In this document: in pieces, positions 43,038 to 53,979 of the stretch
Position numbering within the stretch: the first letter of the stretch is position 1
Layout of the letters: every line of letters starts with the position of its first letter
NCBI GenBank assembly: GCA_020721255.1
Contig: DYND01000004.1
Coordinates: 1-64,000 of the forward strand
Origin: Chlorobium chlorochromatii
GTDB lineage: Bacteria > Bacteroidota > Chlorobiia > Chlorobiales > Chlorobiaceae
Direction of reading: 5' to 3'
DNA: 64,000 bases
Made by a program: the position numbers and the translations under genes
Notes under the pieces: generated by a model
What the model was told of the DNA's origin: nothing
The model's database searches: none
Seen by the model: the letters and a program-made list of their open reading frames with translations, nothing else

Positions 43038-44921
43038 TTATTTTCTCCCAAACATCCTGTCGAGCTGATCAAGAGAGAGCTTGATAATAACCGGTCTGCC
43101 GTGTGGGCACGTATAAGGCTCACGTGTCGCAAACAAGTTGTCGATCAAGGAGCGCATCTCTTCGAGTGAGAGTTTTTGACCGGTCATAATAGCATTCCTG
43201 CATGAGTATGATTTCGCAAGATTATCACGCTTTTCAAGTTTGAGTCTGGCGGCATTATCCTGATACTCGGAAATCATATCCTGCAAAATAGTCACTTCTG
43301 TGCCGGGCTTTACATCTTGCGGAACACCTTCAATCATAATGGTTTTATGACCAAAAAGACGCAAATTGAACCCAAGACGATATAAATCGTCGCGAATCTC
43401 CTCAAAGACTTCATACTCCCACGCTCGAAACTCAATTTTTTGCGGAAAAAGTAATTGCTGAGAATTTGGCACACTCTGGTTCATCACATCAACAGCACGT
43501 TCATAAAGCACCCGTTCATGCGCGACATGCTGATCAATAATCATCAGACCGGTCTTAATCTGACAAATAAGATACTTGTTATGAAGTTGCCAGATTTTTG
43601 GTTCAGAATCTTTAGGATTTGGAACACCCTCATCTGCATAAACAGGAGAAAGCAGCACTGATGCCAGCTTCTCCTGCTCTTCAAATAAGCTTGGCTCCGG
43701 TGCCATAGCCTCAATTGATGGCAGTGATGGATGAAAAATTTCTTGCTGATGCACAGGATTTGATTTTGACACTGAAGCGTCTTGGCGCGACCCTTCACGA
43801 TAATCTCTATAAAGATTCCCTGTAGTTCCTATTCGATGCGGAATATCAGGAAAATCAAATGTTCTGGACAATGATGGTTGATAATCGCCAGAGAATGGTG
43901 AATGGCGCTCTGTCACCGCTAAATCGGGTGAAAAATCGTGCAACTGGATGGTGCGCTTGATAACCGGATAAAACATATTCCGAACATTACGCTCATCATC
44001 AAACTTAATCTCAAGCTTTGCCGGATGCACGTTCACATCAATACGAGAGGGATCAATCGTAAGAAAAAGCAACACAAATGGCGTTTGTCGATCGACTAAC
44101 AAATCACCATACGCCTGCTGCACCGCCTGCGACAACATCCTGTTCTGGATCAAACGACGATTGATAAAAAAATATTGGTCGAGCTTTTTACGTTTTTGCA
44201 TTGCAGGTTTTCCAAGAAAACCTTTGACAGAGAGGTAATCATTCTCATGTGAAATCTCAATCATGCTATCGGCAAAATCATCGCCATAAAAAACATTGAG
44301 CCGTTCAAAAATATTAGGACTTTTAAGATGAAAAAGCTCGTCATCATCATTGAACATCCGCCACTCAATATCAGGATATGCTAACGCAAACGATTTAATA
44401 ACCTCGTAAATATGCTGATACTCTGTGGCGTTGGATTTCAAAAATTTGCGCCGAGCCGGAACATTGTAAAAGAGGTTTCTGACGCTCATGGTTGTCCCCT
44501 GCTCACCTTGCACGCCTGATTCCTCCGCAAGCACACCGCCCTCATAGCGCAGTTTAAGCCCAAGAGTTGCCGATGCTGTTCGAGTCTTCAGCTCAAAATG
44601 GGAGACCGAAGAAATACTGGCAAGCGCCTCTCCACGAAAACCAAGGCTTTGGAGTGAATCCAGATCATCAACACTGGTAATTTTGCTGGTTGCAAAACGC
44701 TCAACACTCATCAGGGCATCTTCGCGCACCATACCTGCACCATTATCAACAATGCGAATCAGCTCCTTGCCTGCATCTTTAATGGAGAGTGTGATTTTCG
44801 TAGAACCTGCATCGATAGAATTTTCAAGCAGCTCCTTAACAACCGAAGCTGGTCGCTGCACCACCTCACCTGCAGAAATTTTGTTTGCAACGGTATCGGA
44901 TAATCTTGCAATTTTTGCCAT
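43038..44921 (-). CDS. mutL: DNA mismatch repair protein MutL
   Basis: Mismatch-repair ATPase, 627 aa. The N-terminal GHKL ATPase shows IAAGEVV-like NKISAGEVVQRPASVVKELLENSIDAG, VDNGAGM, and FATSKI...LGFRGEALASISSVS. A variable linker of low conservation spans about 340-430. The C-terminal dimerisation domain ends SLEEMRSLIDNLFATREPYT and CPHGRPVIIKLSLDQLDRMFGRK. The 'CPHGRP' and 'ACHAA-like' elements fit MutL with endonuclease-type C-terminus, although the metal motif was not pinned down. A decayed piece of its 3' end lies at 15924-16066. Confidence 0.97.
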   Translation of the reverse strand: MAKIARLSDTVANKISAGEVVQRPASVVKELLENSIDAGSTKITLSIKDAGKELIRIVDNGAGMVREDALMSVERFATSKITSVDDLDSLQSLGFRGEALASISSVSHFELKTRTASATLGLKLRYEGGVLAEESGVQGEQGTTMSVRNLFYNVPARRKFLKSNATEYQHIYEVIKSFALAYPDIEWRMFNDDDELFHLKSPNIFERLNVFYGDDFADSMIEISHENDYLSVKGFLGKPAMQKRKKLDQYFFINRRLIQNRMLSQAVQQAYGDLLVDRQTPFVLLFLTIDPSRIDVNVHPAKLEIKFDDERNVRNMFYPVIKRTIQLHDFSPDLAVTERHSPFSGDYQPSLSRTFDFPDIPHRIGTTGNLYRDYREGSRQDASVSKSNPVHQQEIFHPSLPSIEAMAPEPSLFEEQEKLASVLLSPVYADEGVPNPKDSEPKIWQLHNKYLICQIKTGLMIIDQHVAHERVLYERAVDVMNQSVPNSQQLLFPQKIEFRAWEYEVFEEIRDDLYRLGFNLRLFGHKTIMIEGVPQDVKPGTEVTILQDMISEYQDNAARLKLEKRDNLAKSYSCRNAIMTGQKLSLEEMRSLIDNLFATREPYTCPHGRPVIIKLSLDQLDRMFGRK

Positions 44922-45008
44922 GAGCTATGAGAAAAACAACATTCTTTGCTTATGAATTTTCAACATCTTCAAAAGAAGAGCTGAGCGTACAACCTTGTAA
45001 ACCATCCA

Positions 45009-46268
45009 TCAAGAGCAATAACGCAGACATTGCCAAAGCTCACGAAGCGCCGCTTCACCGAATCGGAGCTTATTACGCAAACGGTCGCCCTGCACAACAA
45101 TGGTTTTGCTGATAACCTCCGATGAGTTTTTTTGTGCTATGGCCAAACAGAGCATACCAACCGGTTTTTCTACAGATCCTCCCGAAGGTCCAGCAATGCC
45201 GGTTGTCGAAACAGCAATATCCGCACCACTTTTTTCAAGGCATCCTGTTGCCATTGCTCGCGCAACCTCTTCGCTCACGGCACCATAGGTTTCAAAAAGG
45301 GCTGAAGGAACACCAAGGCTCCGTTGTTTTGCGTCGTTACTGTACACCACAAAACCTTGTAAAAAATAGGCAGATGATCCCGACACATCAGTCAACCGAC
45401 TCGCCACCAGCCCGCCTGTACACGACTCCGCAACCGCAATGCGCAACCCCTTTTCCGCAAGCATTTCACCAATCCTTTCTTCAAGCGTTACGTCGCTGAT
45501 TGCATAAATGAACTCTGATGCCTTTTGCTGAATCGCATCAACAACAAGGTGATTATCACCATCAACCGCTTCACGATCAACGCCAATGCTACTCACCATT
45601 AACGTAACTCCTGCTGCATGAGGAAGATATGCAAGTGTTGTGCTGGAAGGCAAAGCATCCTCAACCGCCACGAGTCTTTCTGCAAGCATCGATTCACCAA
45701 TCCCAACAGTTTTAACCGGTGTATGCAGTATCACCGTATCAGAAAGAGCCGCGAAATAAGGCACAACCGTCAACTCCATCATCGCTTGCATTTCGGATGG
45801 AACACCAGGCATCAGCACAAGCGAATGATTATTATACCTCTCACCACAAGGAATAATCATTCCAGCAGCCGTACCCTTGGTATTGGGAATAACGTGCGAT
45901 CCCTCGATAACCATTGCCTGATCGTGCAGCGCCGGAGAGATTGGTAATCCATATTTTTTAAGACGCGCTTCAAGATTTTGATATGCCTCCTGATTCATCT
46001 CCATACCTCGCCTCAGAAGCTGCTGCACAGCTTTTTTAGTACGGTCATCGCGCGTTGGACCAAGACCACCCGTCACAAGCACAATATCCGCTCGCTCAAG
46101 GGCTTCGCCAAATACAGCTACCATCTCATCTTCACGATCAGCGCAGGCAATAACTCTCCTGACCGCCACGCCAATACCGGCAAGTACACGAGAGATAAAC
46201 GCTGCATTCGTATTCACCCGTTGCCCTTTCAGCAACTCATCACCCACCGAAACAATTTCAGCATGCAT
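45009..46268 (-). CDS. cinA: CinA family protein (molybdopterin-binding-like plus NMN deamidase domain)
   Basis: 419 aa in two domains. The N-terminal MoaB/MogA-like domain has AEIVSVGDELLKGQRVNTNAAFISR and VLVTGGLGPTRDDRTKKAVQQLL (about 1-170). The C-terminal nicotinamide-nucleotide amidohydrolase domain (PncC type, about 255-415) has LRIAVAESCTGGLVASRLTDVSGSSAYFLQGFVVYSNDAK and GIAGPSGGSVEKPVG. The family recycles NMN in pyridine nucleotide salvage and in some species is linked to competence or damage. It starts 9 bp downstream of the thrA stop, so likely co-transcribed with thrA. Confidence 0.95.
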   Translation of the reverse strand: MHAEIVSVGDELLKGQRVNTNAAFISRVLAGIGVAVRRVIACADREDEMVAVFGEALERADIVLVTGGLGPTRDDRTKKAVQQLLRRGMEMNQEAYQNLEARLKKYGLPISPALHDQAMVIEGSHVIPNTKGTAAGMIIPCGERYNNHSLVLMPGVPSEMQAMMELTVVPYFAALSDTVILHTPVKTVGIGESMLAERLVAVEDALPSSTTLAYLPHAAGVTLMVSSIGVDREAVDGDNHLVVDAIQQKASEFIYAISDVTLEERIGEMLAEKGLRIAVAESCTGGLVASRLTDVSGSSAYFLQGFVVYSNDAKQRSLGVPSALFETYGAVSEEVARAMATGCLEKSGADIAVSTTGIAGPSGGSVEKPVGMLCLAIAQKNSSEVISKTIVVQGDRLRNKLRFGEAALRELWQCLRYCS

Positions 46269-46277
46269 ACTTTTTTA

Positions 46278-48749
46278 TCAAACCAGATAACTTGCAATAC
46301 GTAAAATATCAGCAAAGACTCCGCCTGCGGTTACCTCTCCACCTGCGCCCGGTCCGCGAACCACAAGAGGCGTTGCACGATAGCGTTCTGTCGTAAAAAC
46401 CACCATATTTTCAGACCCATTAAGTCCTGCAATCGGGCTGTTGAGTGGAAGGCGTTTAACTCCGATACTTGCAACCCCATCTCTAATCTCGCCGGCGTAG
46501 GCAATCGTCATACCCTCTTTACCTGCATTGTCGATCTCTTGAGCGTACCACGTATCAATGGTTGACAACCGCTCCAGAAACTCTGGAACCGGCATTTCAC
46601 CACGATACTCCGCCGGCACAAGACTTTCGCAAACAACATCACTGTACTCAAGCGTAAAGCCAAGTTCACGACCAAGAATGAGAAACTTACGGGCAAAATC
46701 AGCTCCGGAAAGATCATCTCGCGGATCTGGCTCGGTATAGCCAGCCTCTTGCGCACGACGCACAATTTCACTGAATTTGCCGCCTTTGCGCAATTCATTG
46801 AAAATAAAGCTCAACGTTCCGGAAAGCACACCTTCAATACTGATAATTTTATCACCACTGTTTTTTAAGTCATGCAAGGTATTGATAATCGGTAATCCCG
46901 CACCAACATTTGTTTCATACAGAAAACGCGCATTGCTTTTACGCTGAGCCTCCCGAATGCTCTGATACAATGGCCACGGGGCTGCCATACCGAGCTTATT
47001 TGCTGTAACAACGGAAATATTAGCAAGCAGTAAATCAGGATAACGTGCGGCGACCACGGCACTTGCCGTACAATCCACAAAAATGGTATTGTGGAGGTTC
47101 ATCTCTCGGATAAGCGCAATATATCCCTCAATGCCCTGATGCGTAGCAGATGTTACCAGTGCTTCCTGCCAATGTTCAAGATCAATGCCACAGTCATTCA
47201 GTGCCATAGCTCGCGTATTTGCCATACCACAAACCACAACATCAAGATCATTATCTTTTTGCAAATTAACGCGATGCGCACTGAGTTGACCAATCAGGCT
47301 TTTGGCGATGGTACCGGTACCTGCAATAAAGAGATGAACTTTCCGCTGCGATAAAAAGAATGATTCATGAATACAGTTCAGCGCTTTATCCTCATCATTC
47401 GAGTCAACAACAAGGGAGATATTCATCTCATTGGCACCCTGCGCAACAGCAATAACGTTAATGCCATTTTTGCCGAGTGTCTCAAACAACTGCGCTGAAA
47501 CACCAGGATGACCCGACATATTGTTGCCAACCACCGCAATCATTGCAAGATTACGACGAATCAACAGCGGCTCAATCTGGCGTGCTTCAATTTCACGAGC
47601 GAAAATAGCCTCCAGGATTTTTTTTGCTTTCGCCGCTTGCGAGGGTTTAATGGCGAGAGTTATGGATTGTTCGGATGAGGCTTGCGAAATAAAGATGACA
47701 TTGATACGATACTGGGCAAGGCAACTGAAAAGGCGAGATGCAATGCCCGGCACACCCACCATACCGCTTCCCGACATATTCAGCAGCACAACACTGTTTA
47801 TTGATGTGAGACCCGTCACCGGCAAGGTGCGACTCATCTCGGGTGGTGTCGTCTGCTCAATACGTGTACCCTTTGCGGCGGGATTGAACGAATTTTTAAT
47901 CAGCAAAGGAATACCCGCTTTCATAGCTGGTTGAACCGCAAGTGGATGCAGCACTTTTGCCCCGGCATGGGAGAGTTCCATTGCCTCAGCATACGTGATA
48001 TAAGGCAAAATTCTCGCATCATGAACGCGCTTAGGGTCAGCACTGAAAAAACCGTCAACATCGCTCCAAATCCACACCTCCGAAGCCGAAAGCGCTGCAC
48101 CCAGCAATGACGCTGTATAATCCGATCCGCCACGTCCCAACGTCGTAATGGTACCATCCGGTGCTGCAGCAATAAAACCGGTTACAACAGGAACACCGTC
48201 AAAGTTTGTCAAACGCTTTTGAATCTGCTGCTCAGAAGCTTGAGCATTGACTCGCGCATCAGGATAATTATTATCGGTAACAATCAATTCACGCGCATCA
48301 ACAATGAACGACGATAGCTGTCGTACCTGTAAATAACCACTGACAATCTTTGCTGAGAGGCGTTCACCAAAACTTAAAATATGTGCAAGACTTTTTTCAG
48401 AGAGCTCTTTAAGCAAAAACACTCCTTGCACAATATTATGAAGATCAGCTAAATCAGCACGGATTATCGAAAGAACATCATCACGATGAGCGTCGATGAA
48501 AAGTTCATCAACAATCGAAAAATGGAGATGATCAAGCTCATCAAGAGTTGCCCGGCAACTGCTGTCGCCAACGGATGCCCTGGTGGCAGATTCTAACAAA
48601 AGATCAGTTACACGATGAAGAGCAGATACAACTACTATAATTTTCTCTTCAGCCACCGCAGCAGTAATAATATCCGCAACTTTTTTAATTCGCGAGGCTG
48701 ACCCAAGAGAAGTACCACCAAACTTATATATCCTCATGCTTGCGTTCAT
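46278..48749 (-). CDS. thrA: Bifunctional aspartokinase / homoserine dehydrogenase
   Basis: Catalyses steps 1 and 3 of the aspartate-to-threonine route. 823 aa: aspartokinase (MRIYKFGGTSLGSASRIKKV, TLGRGGSDYTASLLGAAL), two ACT regulatory modules in the middle (about 315-460: VAQGANEMNISLVVDSNDEDKAL) and a homoserine dehydrogenase (LFIAGTGTIAKSLIGQL, FVDCTAS, VTANKLG, EGVLSGTLSFIFNEL, GYTEPDPRDDLSGADFARKFLILGRELG). Threonine feedback via the ACT domains is known for the family. ATG 48737 is an alternative start. thrB and thrC lie 3 kb away on the other strand beyond atpGA. Confidence 0.96.
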   Translation of the reverse strand: MNASMRIYKFGGTSLGSASRIKKVADIITAAVAEEKIIVVVSALHRVTDLLLESATRASVGDSSCRATLDELDHLHFSIVDELFIDAHRDDVLSIIRADLADLHNIVQGVFLLKELSEKSLAHILSFGERLSAKIVSGYLQVRQLSSFIVDARELIVTDNNYPDARVNAQASEQQIQKRLTNFDGVPVVTGFIAAAPDGTITTLGRGGSDYTASLLGAALSASEVWIWSDVDGFFSADPKRVHDARILPYITYAEAMELSHAGAKVLHPLAVQPAMKAGIPLLIKNSFNPAAKGTRIEQTTPPEMSRTLPVTGLTSINSVVLLNMSGSGMVGVPGIASRLFSCLAQYRINVIFISQASSEQSITLAIKPSQAAKAKKILEAIFAREIEARQIEPLLIRRNLAMIAVVGNNMSGHPGVSAQLFETLGKNGINVIAVAQGANEMNISLVVDSNDEDKALNCIHESFFLSQRKVHLFIAGTGTIAKSLIGQLSAHRVNLQKDNDLDVVVCGMANTRAMALNDCGIDLEHWQEALVTSATHQGIEGYIALIREMNLHNTIFVDCTASAVVAARYPDLLLANISVVTANKLGMAAPWPLYQSIREAQRKSNARFLYETNVGAGLPIINTLHDLKNSGDKIISIEGVLSGTLSFIFNELRKGGKFSEIVRRAQEAGYTEPDPRDDLSGADFARKFLILGRELGFTLEYSDVVCESLVPAEYRGEMPVPEFLERLSTIDTWYAQEIDNAGKEGMTIAYAGEIRDGVASIGVKRLPLNSPIAGLNGSENMVVFTTERYRATPLVVRGPGAGGEVTAGGVFADILRIASYLV

Positions 48750-48857
48750 GCTTTCATTGAAATGGAAAAAAGAGTACGCTGTAAAAACTACTTTGCTGAA
48801 TATAAATCATTTCCGGCAGGAGTTGTATAAACGAGTTGGATGTTAACCGAATGACCA

Positions 48858-48883
48858 TAAAAAAAGCGCCCCTGCGGGCGCTT
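48858..48883 (-). terminator. Terminator of atpA-atpG
   Basis: Stem AAGCGCCC (48864-48871) / GGGCGCTT (48876-48883), 4-nt loop, followed on the minus strand by a T tract (48859-48865). It lies 28 bp beyond the atpG stop and before thrA. Confidence 0.9.
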
Positions 48884-48910
48884 ATAAAGTACTAAGTATT
48901 TGACGAACTA

Positions 48911-49789
48911 TCAGTTACTCAATGCCTCTGCACCTGCAACAATCTCACTGAGTTCAGTAGTAATTGCCGCCTGACGAGCACGGTTATAGCTGATATTGAG
49001 TCCACGAAGCAGCTCTTTGGCATTTTCAGTAGCCGAATCCATTGCTGACATACGGGCAGCCTGCTCCGCGGCATTAGATTCAAGCATCATTTTCCACACC
49101 TGAGTGTTAAGATGCTTCGGTACAAGCACATCAATAATTGCAGAAGGTGATGGCTCATAAATATAATCGCCACCACTCTCTTTAACGGATGTCGTTTCCG
49201 CTGCAATAGGAAGCAAGACTTCTGCTCTCAAATTTGGCGCAAGCACCGACTTGAACTCATTATAAACAATAACCACACGATCAACCTCCCCTCGGAGATA
49301 CATCCCTGATGCTATTTCAGCCATCTCTTTGGCTGTGTTAAAATCAAGATTCTGGAAAACAGAGGAGTACCCTTTAATAATTTTATACTCTCTTTTCCGG
49401 AAGAAATCGAACCCGCGAGAACCTGCACACATCAAACTAACGTTGCCTTTGCTGTGAAGCGCTGCATAATCTTCATGAATAAGCTTATGCGCAAGCTTTA
49501 CGGCATTGGTATTGAAAGCACCACACAACCCTCTATCGGCTGTGATAAGAATAACAAGAACTTTGTTGACCTCTGAACGACCCGAAAGTAAGGGATTATT
49601 CGAAGTATCGACTTTAAGTGAGAGTGAACCAAGCATCTCCTTAAGCTTCGCCGCATAAGGGCGCGCCATAATAGCGCGCTCTTGTGCTCTTCTCAGCTTT
49701 GCAGCAGCAACCATTTTCATTGCTTTGGTTACCTGCTGCGTCGATTTTACCCCTTTGATTCGTACACGTATATCCTTTAATGTAGCCAT
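48911..49789 (-). CDS. atpG: ATP synthase gamma subunit
   Basis: Central rotor shaft of F1. 292 aa with the N-terminal coiled-coil helix [35 protein letters not shown], the Rossmann-like middle ([25 protein letters not shown]) and the C-terminal helix [43 protein letters not shown]. It follows atpA by 51 bp in a two-gene unit. The other ATP synthase genes are not in this window, as known for green sulfur bacteria, where the atp genes are split. Confidence 0.97.
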   Translation of the reverse strand: MATLKDIRVRIKGVKSTQQVTKAMKMVAAAKLRRAQERAIMARPYAAKLKEMLGSLSLKVDTSNNPLLSGRSEVNKVLVILITADRGLCGAFNTNAVKLAHKLIHEDYAALHSKGNVSLMCAGSRGFDFFRKREYKIIKGYSSVFQNLDFNTAKEMAEIASGMYLRGEVDRVVIVYNEFKSVLAPNLRAEVLLPIAAETTSVKESGGDYIYEPSPSAIIDVLVPKHLNTQVWKMMLESNAAEQAARMSAMDSATENAKELLRGLNISYNRARQAAITTELSEIVAGAEALSN

Positions 49790-49840
49790 GAATTACGGGA
49801 CTGTTAATAAATTGCTTGAAAGCCTGTCAACCTCTCTCTC

Positions 49841-51421
49841 TTACGCTTTGTTCTTTTGCTTGAAGGCATCTACAAATTTGAGCGCAATCTCTTTCATCTG
49901 TGCGGCGAGATCGGCCTCCATACTACCGGTTGCAAGAATTTTCTTCAAGATATCATTGTGCTTGATTTCAAGCAGACTTAGGAACTCCTCTTCAAACTTG
50001 CGAAGGAAACGAACCTCAACAGAGTCAAGCAAGCCTTGTGTGCCGAGGAAAATAATAGCTACCTGCTTTTCAACCGGCATTGGCACATACTGTCCCTGCT
50101 TTAAAATTTCAACAAGTCGTGCTCCACGGTCGAGCTGCGCTTTTGTTGTTTTATCGAGATCAGAACCAAATTTCGAGAAGGCTTCAAGCTCACGGAACTG
50201 AGCAAGATCAAGACGCAGGGTACCTGCAACTTTTTTCATCGCTTTAATCTGTGCAGCACCACCAACACGCGATACCGAAATACCAACGTTAATAGCTGGT
50301 CTCTGTCCAGAGTTAAAGAGGTTTGATTCAAGGAATATCTGACCATCCGTGATGGAAATCACGTTGGTTGGAATGTATGCAGAAACGTCACCAGCCTGCG
50401 TTTCTATAACTGGTAACGCAGTCAGACTGCCACCACCTTTAATTAATGGTTTAAGCGCGTCAGGAAGATCATTCATCTTCTTTGCAACCTCAACATCATC
50501 GGTAATTTTTGCAGCTCTCTCAAGCAGACGGGAGTGCAAATAGAATACATCACCAGGATACGCTTCACGTCCCGGTGGACGACGAAGGAGCAAAGAAACC
50601 TGACGATAAGCAACTGCCTGCTTTGAAAGATCATCATAAACAACCAGTGCATGACGGCCAGTATCACGGAAATACTCACCAAGAGTAGCACCTGCAAATG
50701 GAGCAATAAACTGCAATGGAGCGGGATCGGAGGCTGTAGCTGAAATAACCGTAGTGTAGGAAAGAGCATCGTATTTTTCAAGGGTACTCACAACCTGCGC
50801 AACCGTTGAGCCCTTCAAACCGATGGCGACATAAATACAGAAAACGCCTTTACCTTTCTGATTAATAATGGTATCGATAGCAACTGCTGTTTTACCCGTC
50901 TGACGGTCACCGATAATAAGCTCACGCTGTCCGCGTCCGACAGGAATCATTGAGTCAATTGCCTTGAGACCAGTCTGAAGTGGCTCATGTACTGATTTAC
51001 GATAGATAACACCGGGAGCCCTGCGCTCAAGAGGAAGACGAAGATCAGTATTAATTGCACCCTTACCATCGATGGGCTCACCAAGCGGGTTAATAACCCT
51101 GCCAAGCATAGCTTCACCAACAGGGATGGATGCAAGCATACCAGTTCTTTTAACGGTATCACCCTCTTTTACAAGATTGGATTCACCAAACAATACAGCG
51201 CCGACATTGTCCTCCTCAAGGTTTAAAGCCATACCCATCACTTTGTTGGGGAACTCAAGAAGCTCGCCTGCGGCAACCTTCGATAAACCATAAACACGAG
51301 CAATACCGTCACCAACCTGCAGTACTGTTCCCACATCATAAACTTCCGCTTCTGACTCAAAACCGGCAAGCTGCTTGCGAAGTATGGATGAAACCTCATC
51401 AGGCCTGACTGTTGTAGACAT
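49841..51421 (-). CDS. atpA: ATP synthase alpha subunit
   Basis: Non-catalytic nucleotide-binding subunit of F1. 526 aa: N-terminal beta barrel (about 25-95), Walker [19 protein letters not shown] near residue 170, [48 protein letters not shown] and the alpha-specific [15 protein letters not shown]-type block, [14 protein letters not shown]. The C-terminal helical domain is complete. Divergent from thrB across a 221-bp gap that must hold both promoters. atpG follows. Confidence 0.98.
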   Translation of the reverse strand: MSTTVRPDEVSSILRKQLAGFESEAEVYDVGTVLQVGDGIARVYGLSKVAAGELLEFPNKVMGMALNLEEDNVGAVLFGESNLVKEGDTVKRTGMLASIPVGEAMLGRVINPLGEPIDGKGAINTDLRLPLERRAPGVIYRKSVHEPLQTGLKAIDSMIPVGRGQRELIIGDRQTGKTAVAIDTIINQKGKGVFCIYVAIGLKGSTVAQVVSTLEKYDALSYTTVISATASDPAPLQFIAPFAGATLGEYFRDTGRHALVVYDDLSKQAVAYRQVSLLLRRPPGREAYPGDVFYLHSRLLERAAKITDDVEVAKKMNDLPDALKPLIKGGGSLTALPVIETQAGDVSAYIPTNVISITDGQIFLESNLFNSGQRPAINVGISVSRVGGAAQIKAMKKVAGTLRLDLAQFRELEAFSKFGSDLDKTTKAQLDRGARLVEILKQGQYVPMPVEKQVAIIFLGTQGLLDSVEVRFLRKFEEEFLSLLEIKHNDILKKILATGSMEADLAAQMKEIALKFVDAFKQKNKA

Positions 51422-51642
51422 ATCTTATTCCGCTTGGTTATTTGTTAAGAAAAGAGAAAGATTCTGCTTACCTTATTTCTAATAGTTGGAAGTTTTCCAT
51501 TCCAAAAGATAAAACCTGAATTTAATGAAAAGCTTTTAGTTATTCAAATCACTTTCGTCTTATTTGAAACACTGGAGTTGCCACATTTCATTAAATTACC
51601 CATATTATACAGATTGGAATTTTGCTTGAAGAGAACAACAGT

Positions 51643-52605
51643 ATGAAAACTGTCAAAGGATTTGCTTCTGCAACCGTGGGCAACGTTGCCTGTGGTTTTG
51701 ACGTGCTTGGATTTGCCATTACCGCTCCAGGTGATGAGGTAATTTTAACTCTTTGCGACACTATAGAGGCATCATCACCTGTATCCATAAGCTGTATCAC
51801 GGGTGATGGTGGCGCACTTCCCCTCGATCCAAAAAAAAACACATCCAGCTTTGTTGTTCTGAAATTTCTGGAGTATATCCGTGCCCACAAGCAGATTGAT
51901 TTCACTGGTCACATCTCTCTTGAACTCATCAAGCACCTTCCACTCAGCAGTGGTATGGGCAGCAGTGCGGCAAGTGCAGCGGCGGCACTGATTGCCGCTA
52001 ATGAGTTGTTTGATAATCCTTGCACTAAAATGGAGCTTGTGCATTTTGCTGTAGAGGGCGAAAGAGTTGCCTGCGGGTCAGCTCATGCCGATAATGCGGC
52101 TCCAGCCATACTGGGAAATTTCGTACTGATACGAAGCTATACCCCTCTTGATATTATCACCATTCCATCACCCGATAGCCTTTACTGCTCACTGGCTCAC
52201 CCGCATACCGAACTTAGAACAGCGTATGCCCGTTCGGTGCTGCCACAAGAGATTCCCCTGAAAACCGCCATCCAGCAATGGGGAAATGTAGGAGCGTTGA
52301 TTACCGGGTTGCTCACTTCCGATTATGATCTTATAGGGCGATCTCTGGTTGATGTTATCGCCGAACCAAAACGCGCACCACTGATTCCTGGATTTTTTGA
52401 GGTCAAGCAGGCCGCACTGGATTCTGGAGCGCTTGGATGCAGCATTGCCGGTTCAGGTCCGTCAGTGTTTGCATTTTCATCATCTGAAAAAACTGCGTTA
52501 CAAGTAGGCGCTGCCATGAAAGAGGCATTTATGCACTCCAAAGCACACCTTGAGTCGGATGTATGGGTCACCCCAATTTGCAAGCAAGGTGCAAGAATAC
52601 TCTAA
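51643..52605 (+). CDS. thrB: Homoserine kinase
   Basis: Phosphorylates homoserine with ATP (GHMP kinase superfamily). 320 aa from ATG 51643 (MKTVKGFASATVGNVACGFDVLGFAI). The ATP loop is LPLSSGMGSSAASAAAALIAANEL and the third GHMP motif GALGCSIAGSGPSVFAF. The frame can be read from 51622, but MKTVKGFA is the family start. thrC begins 37 bp after the stop. First gene of thrBC; thrA is on the opposite strand beyond atpGA. Confidence 0.97.
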   Translation: MKTVKGFASATVGNVACGFDVLGFAITAPGDEVILTLCDTIEASSPVSISCITGDGGALPLDPKKNTSSFVVLKFLEYIRAHKQIDFTGHISLELIKHLPLSSGMGSSAASAAAALIAANELFDNPCTKMELVHFAVEGERVACGSAHADNAAPAILGNFVLIRSYTPLDIITIPSPDSLYCSLAHPHTELRTAYARSVLPQEIPLKTAIQQWGNVGALITGLLTSDYDLIGRSLVDVIAEPKRAPLIPGFFEVKQAALDSGALGCSIAGSGPSVFAFSSSEKTALQVGAAMKEAFMHSKAHLESDVWVTPICKQGARIL

Positions 52606-52642
52606 ATCAACAACTCATTCAAGACAAAGAACAGTTCAACAC

Positions 52643-53959
52643 ATGATCTATTTCAGCACTAATAAATCATCAATACCGGTTTCATTGAAAAAAGCAACAC
52701 TGGAAGGGCTTGCTCCAGATGGCGGATTATATATACCTTCAGAAATTCCGCACTTTTCGCCCGATGAAATAAAACTGCTTGGAGGCGCCAGCTTCAATAA
52801 TATCGCCTTTGCCATTGCAAAAAAATTTATTGGCAACAATATTCCGCCCGATCAGCTCAGCGATATGATCGACGACTGCTACAACTTTGAAACACCTCTG
52901 ATACAACTCGATAACAACACCTTTATCGAAGAGCTTTTCTGCGGTCCAACACTCGCCTTCAAAGATTATGGCGCCCGCTTTCTTGCTCGCCTGACAGGTT
53001 ATTTTGCCGCAGAGGAAAACAAACAAATTACCGTCTTGGTTGCTACTTCCGGCGATACAGGAAGTGCCGTGGCATATGGCTTTCAAGGTATTGCCAATAC
53101 AAGAGTTGTACTGCTCTACCCTTCTGGAAAAGTAAGCCATCTGCAGGAACAGCAGCTTACCACCGCAGGGAATAACGTTCATGCACTCGAAGTACAGGGA
53201 GATTTTGACGATTGCCAGCGCATGGTGAAAGAGGCGTTTGTGGATCCAGCATTGAACAAATCGTTGACGCTCACTTCGGCCAACTCCATTAATATCTCGC
53301 GATTAATTCCACAATCGTTCTATTATGCGTGGGCAAGCCTGAAACTCAATGAGAAATATGGGTTTAATAAATCACTCTTTTGTGTACCCAGTGGTAATTA
53401 TGGAAACCTGACCGCCGGCGTACTCGCAAAGAGAATGGGCTTCCCGATCAGCCACTTTATTGCCGCATCTAATGCTAACGACAGTGTAACACGGTATATT
53501 GATGATGGACGGTACGACCCTCGCCCAACAATCACGACTCTCTCAACAGCCATGGATGTCGGCAATCCAAGCAACTTTGCGCGATTGAGATATCTCTACC
53601 ACAACGATCACCACGCTATGGGTAACGATATTTCAGGAATCTCGGTATCTGATGAAGAGACTACGGCAACCATAAAAGCTGTCTATGAGCGATATGGTTA
53701 TGTTATGGAACCTCATACCGCCGTCGCATTCAGAGCGCTTGAACACTACAGAAGCATGGTTGACCAGGTTGATACGCCAGGTATTGTACTTTCAACAGCA
53801 CATCCTGTAAAATTTCGTGAAGCAATTGAAACGACGCTCAACAAAAAAATTGATATACCTGTTCAACTTCATGAACTGATGGAAAAAAAGAAGTGTGCTA
53901 CCCTGATCAGAGCCGATTATAAAGAGCTCGCATCCTTTCTTAACAGACTCGATCAGTAA
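52643..53959 (+). CDS. thrC: Threonine synthase
   Basis: PLP enzyme that converts O-phosphohomoserine to threonine. 438 aa from ATG 52643: YFSTNKSSIPVSLKKATLEGLAPDGGLYIPSEIP at the N-terminus, the PLP lysine in CGPTLAFKDYGARFLARL, phosphate-binding VLVATSGDTGSAVAYGF, VPSGNYGNLTAGVLAKRMG and LSTAHPVKFREAI near the C-terminus. The upstream extension of the frame (to 52550) overlaps thrB and is not family-like. Likely co-transcribed with thrB and plsC. Confidence 0.97.
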   Translation: MIYFSTNKSSIPVSLKKATLEGLAPDGGLYIPSEIPHFSPDEIKLLGGASFNNIAFAIAKKFIGNNIPPDQLSDMIDDCYNFETPLIQLDNNTFIEELFCGPTLAFKDYGARFLARLTGYFAAEENKQITVLVATSGDTGSAVAYGFQGIANTRVVLLYPSGKVSHLQEQQLTTAGNNVHALEVQGDFDDCQRMVKEAFVDPALNKSLTLTSANSINISRLIPQSFYYAWASLKLNEKYGFNKSLFCVPSGNYGNLTAGVLAKRMGFPISHFIAASNANDSVTRYIDDGRYDPRPTITTLSTAMDVGNPSNFARLRYLYHNDHHAMGNDISGISVSDEETTATIKAVYERYGYVMEPHTAVAFRALEHYRSMVDQVDTPGIVLSTAHPVKFREAIETTLNKKIDIPVQLHELMEKKKCATLIRADYKELASFLNRLDQ

Positions 53960-53979
53960 TTATCGTATGACTATATCGA

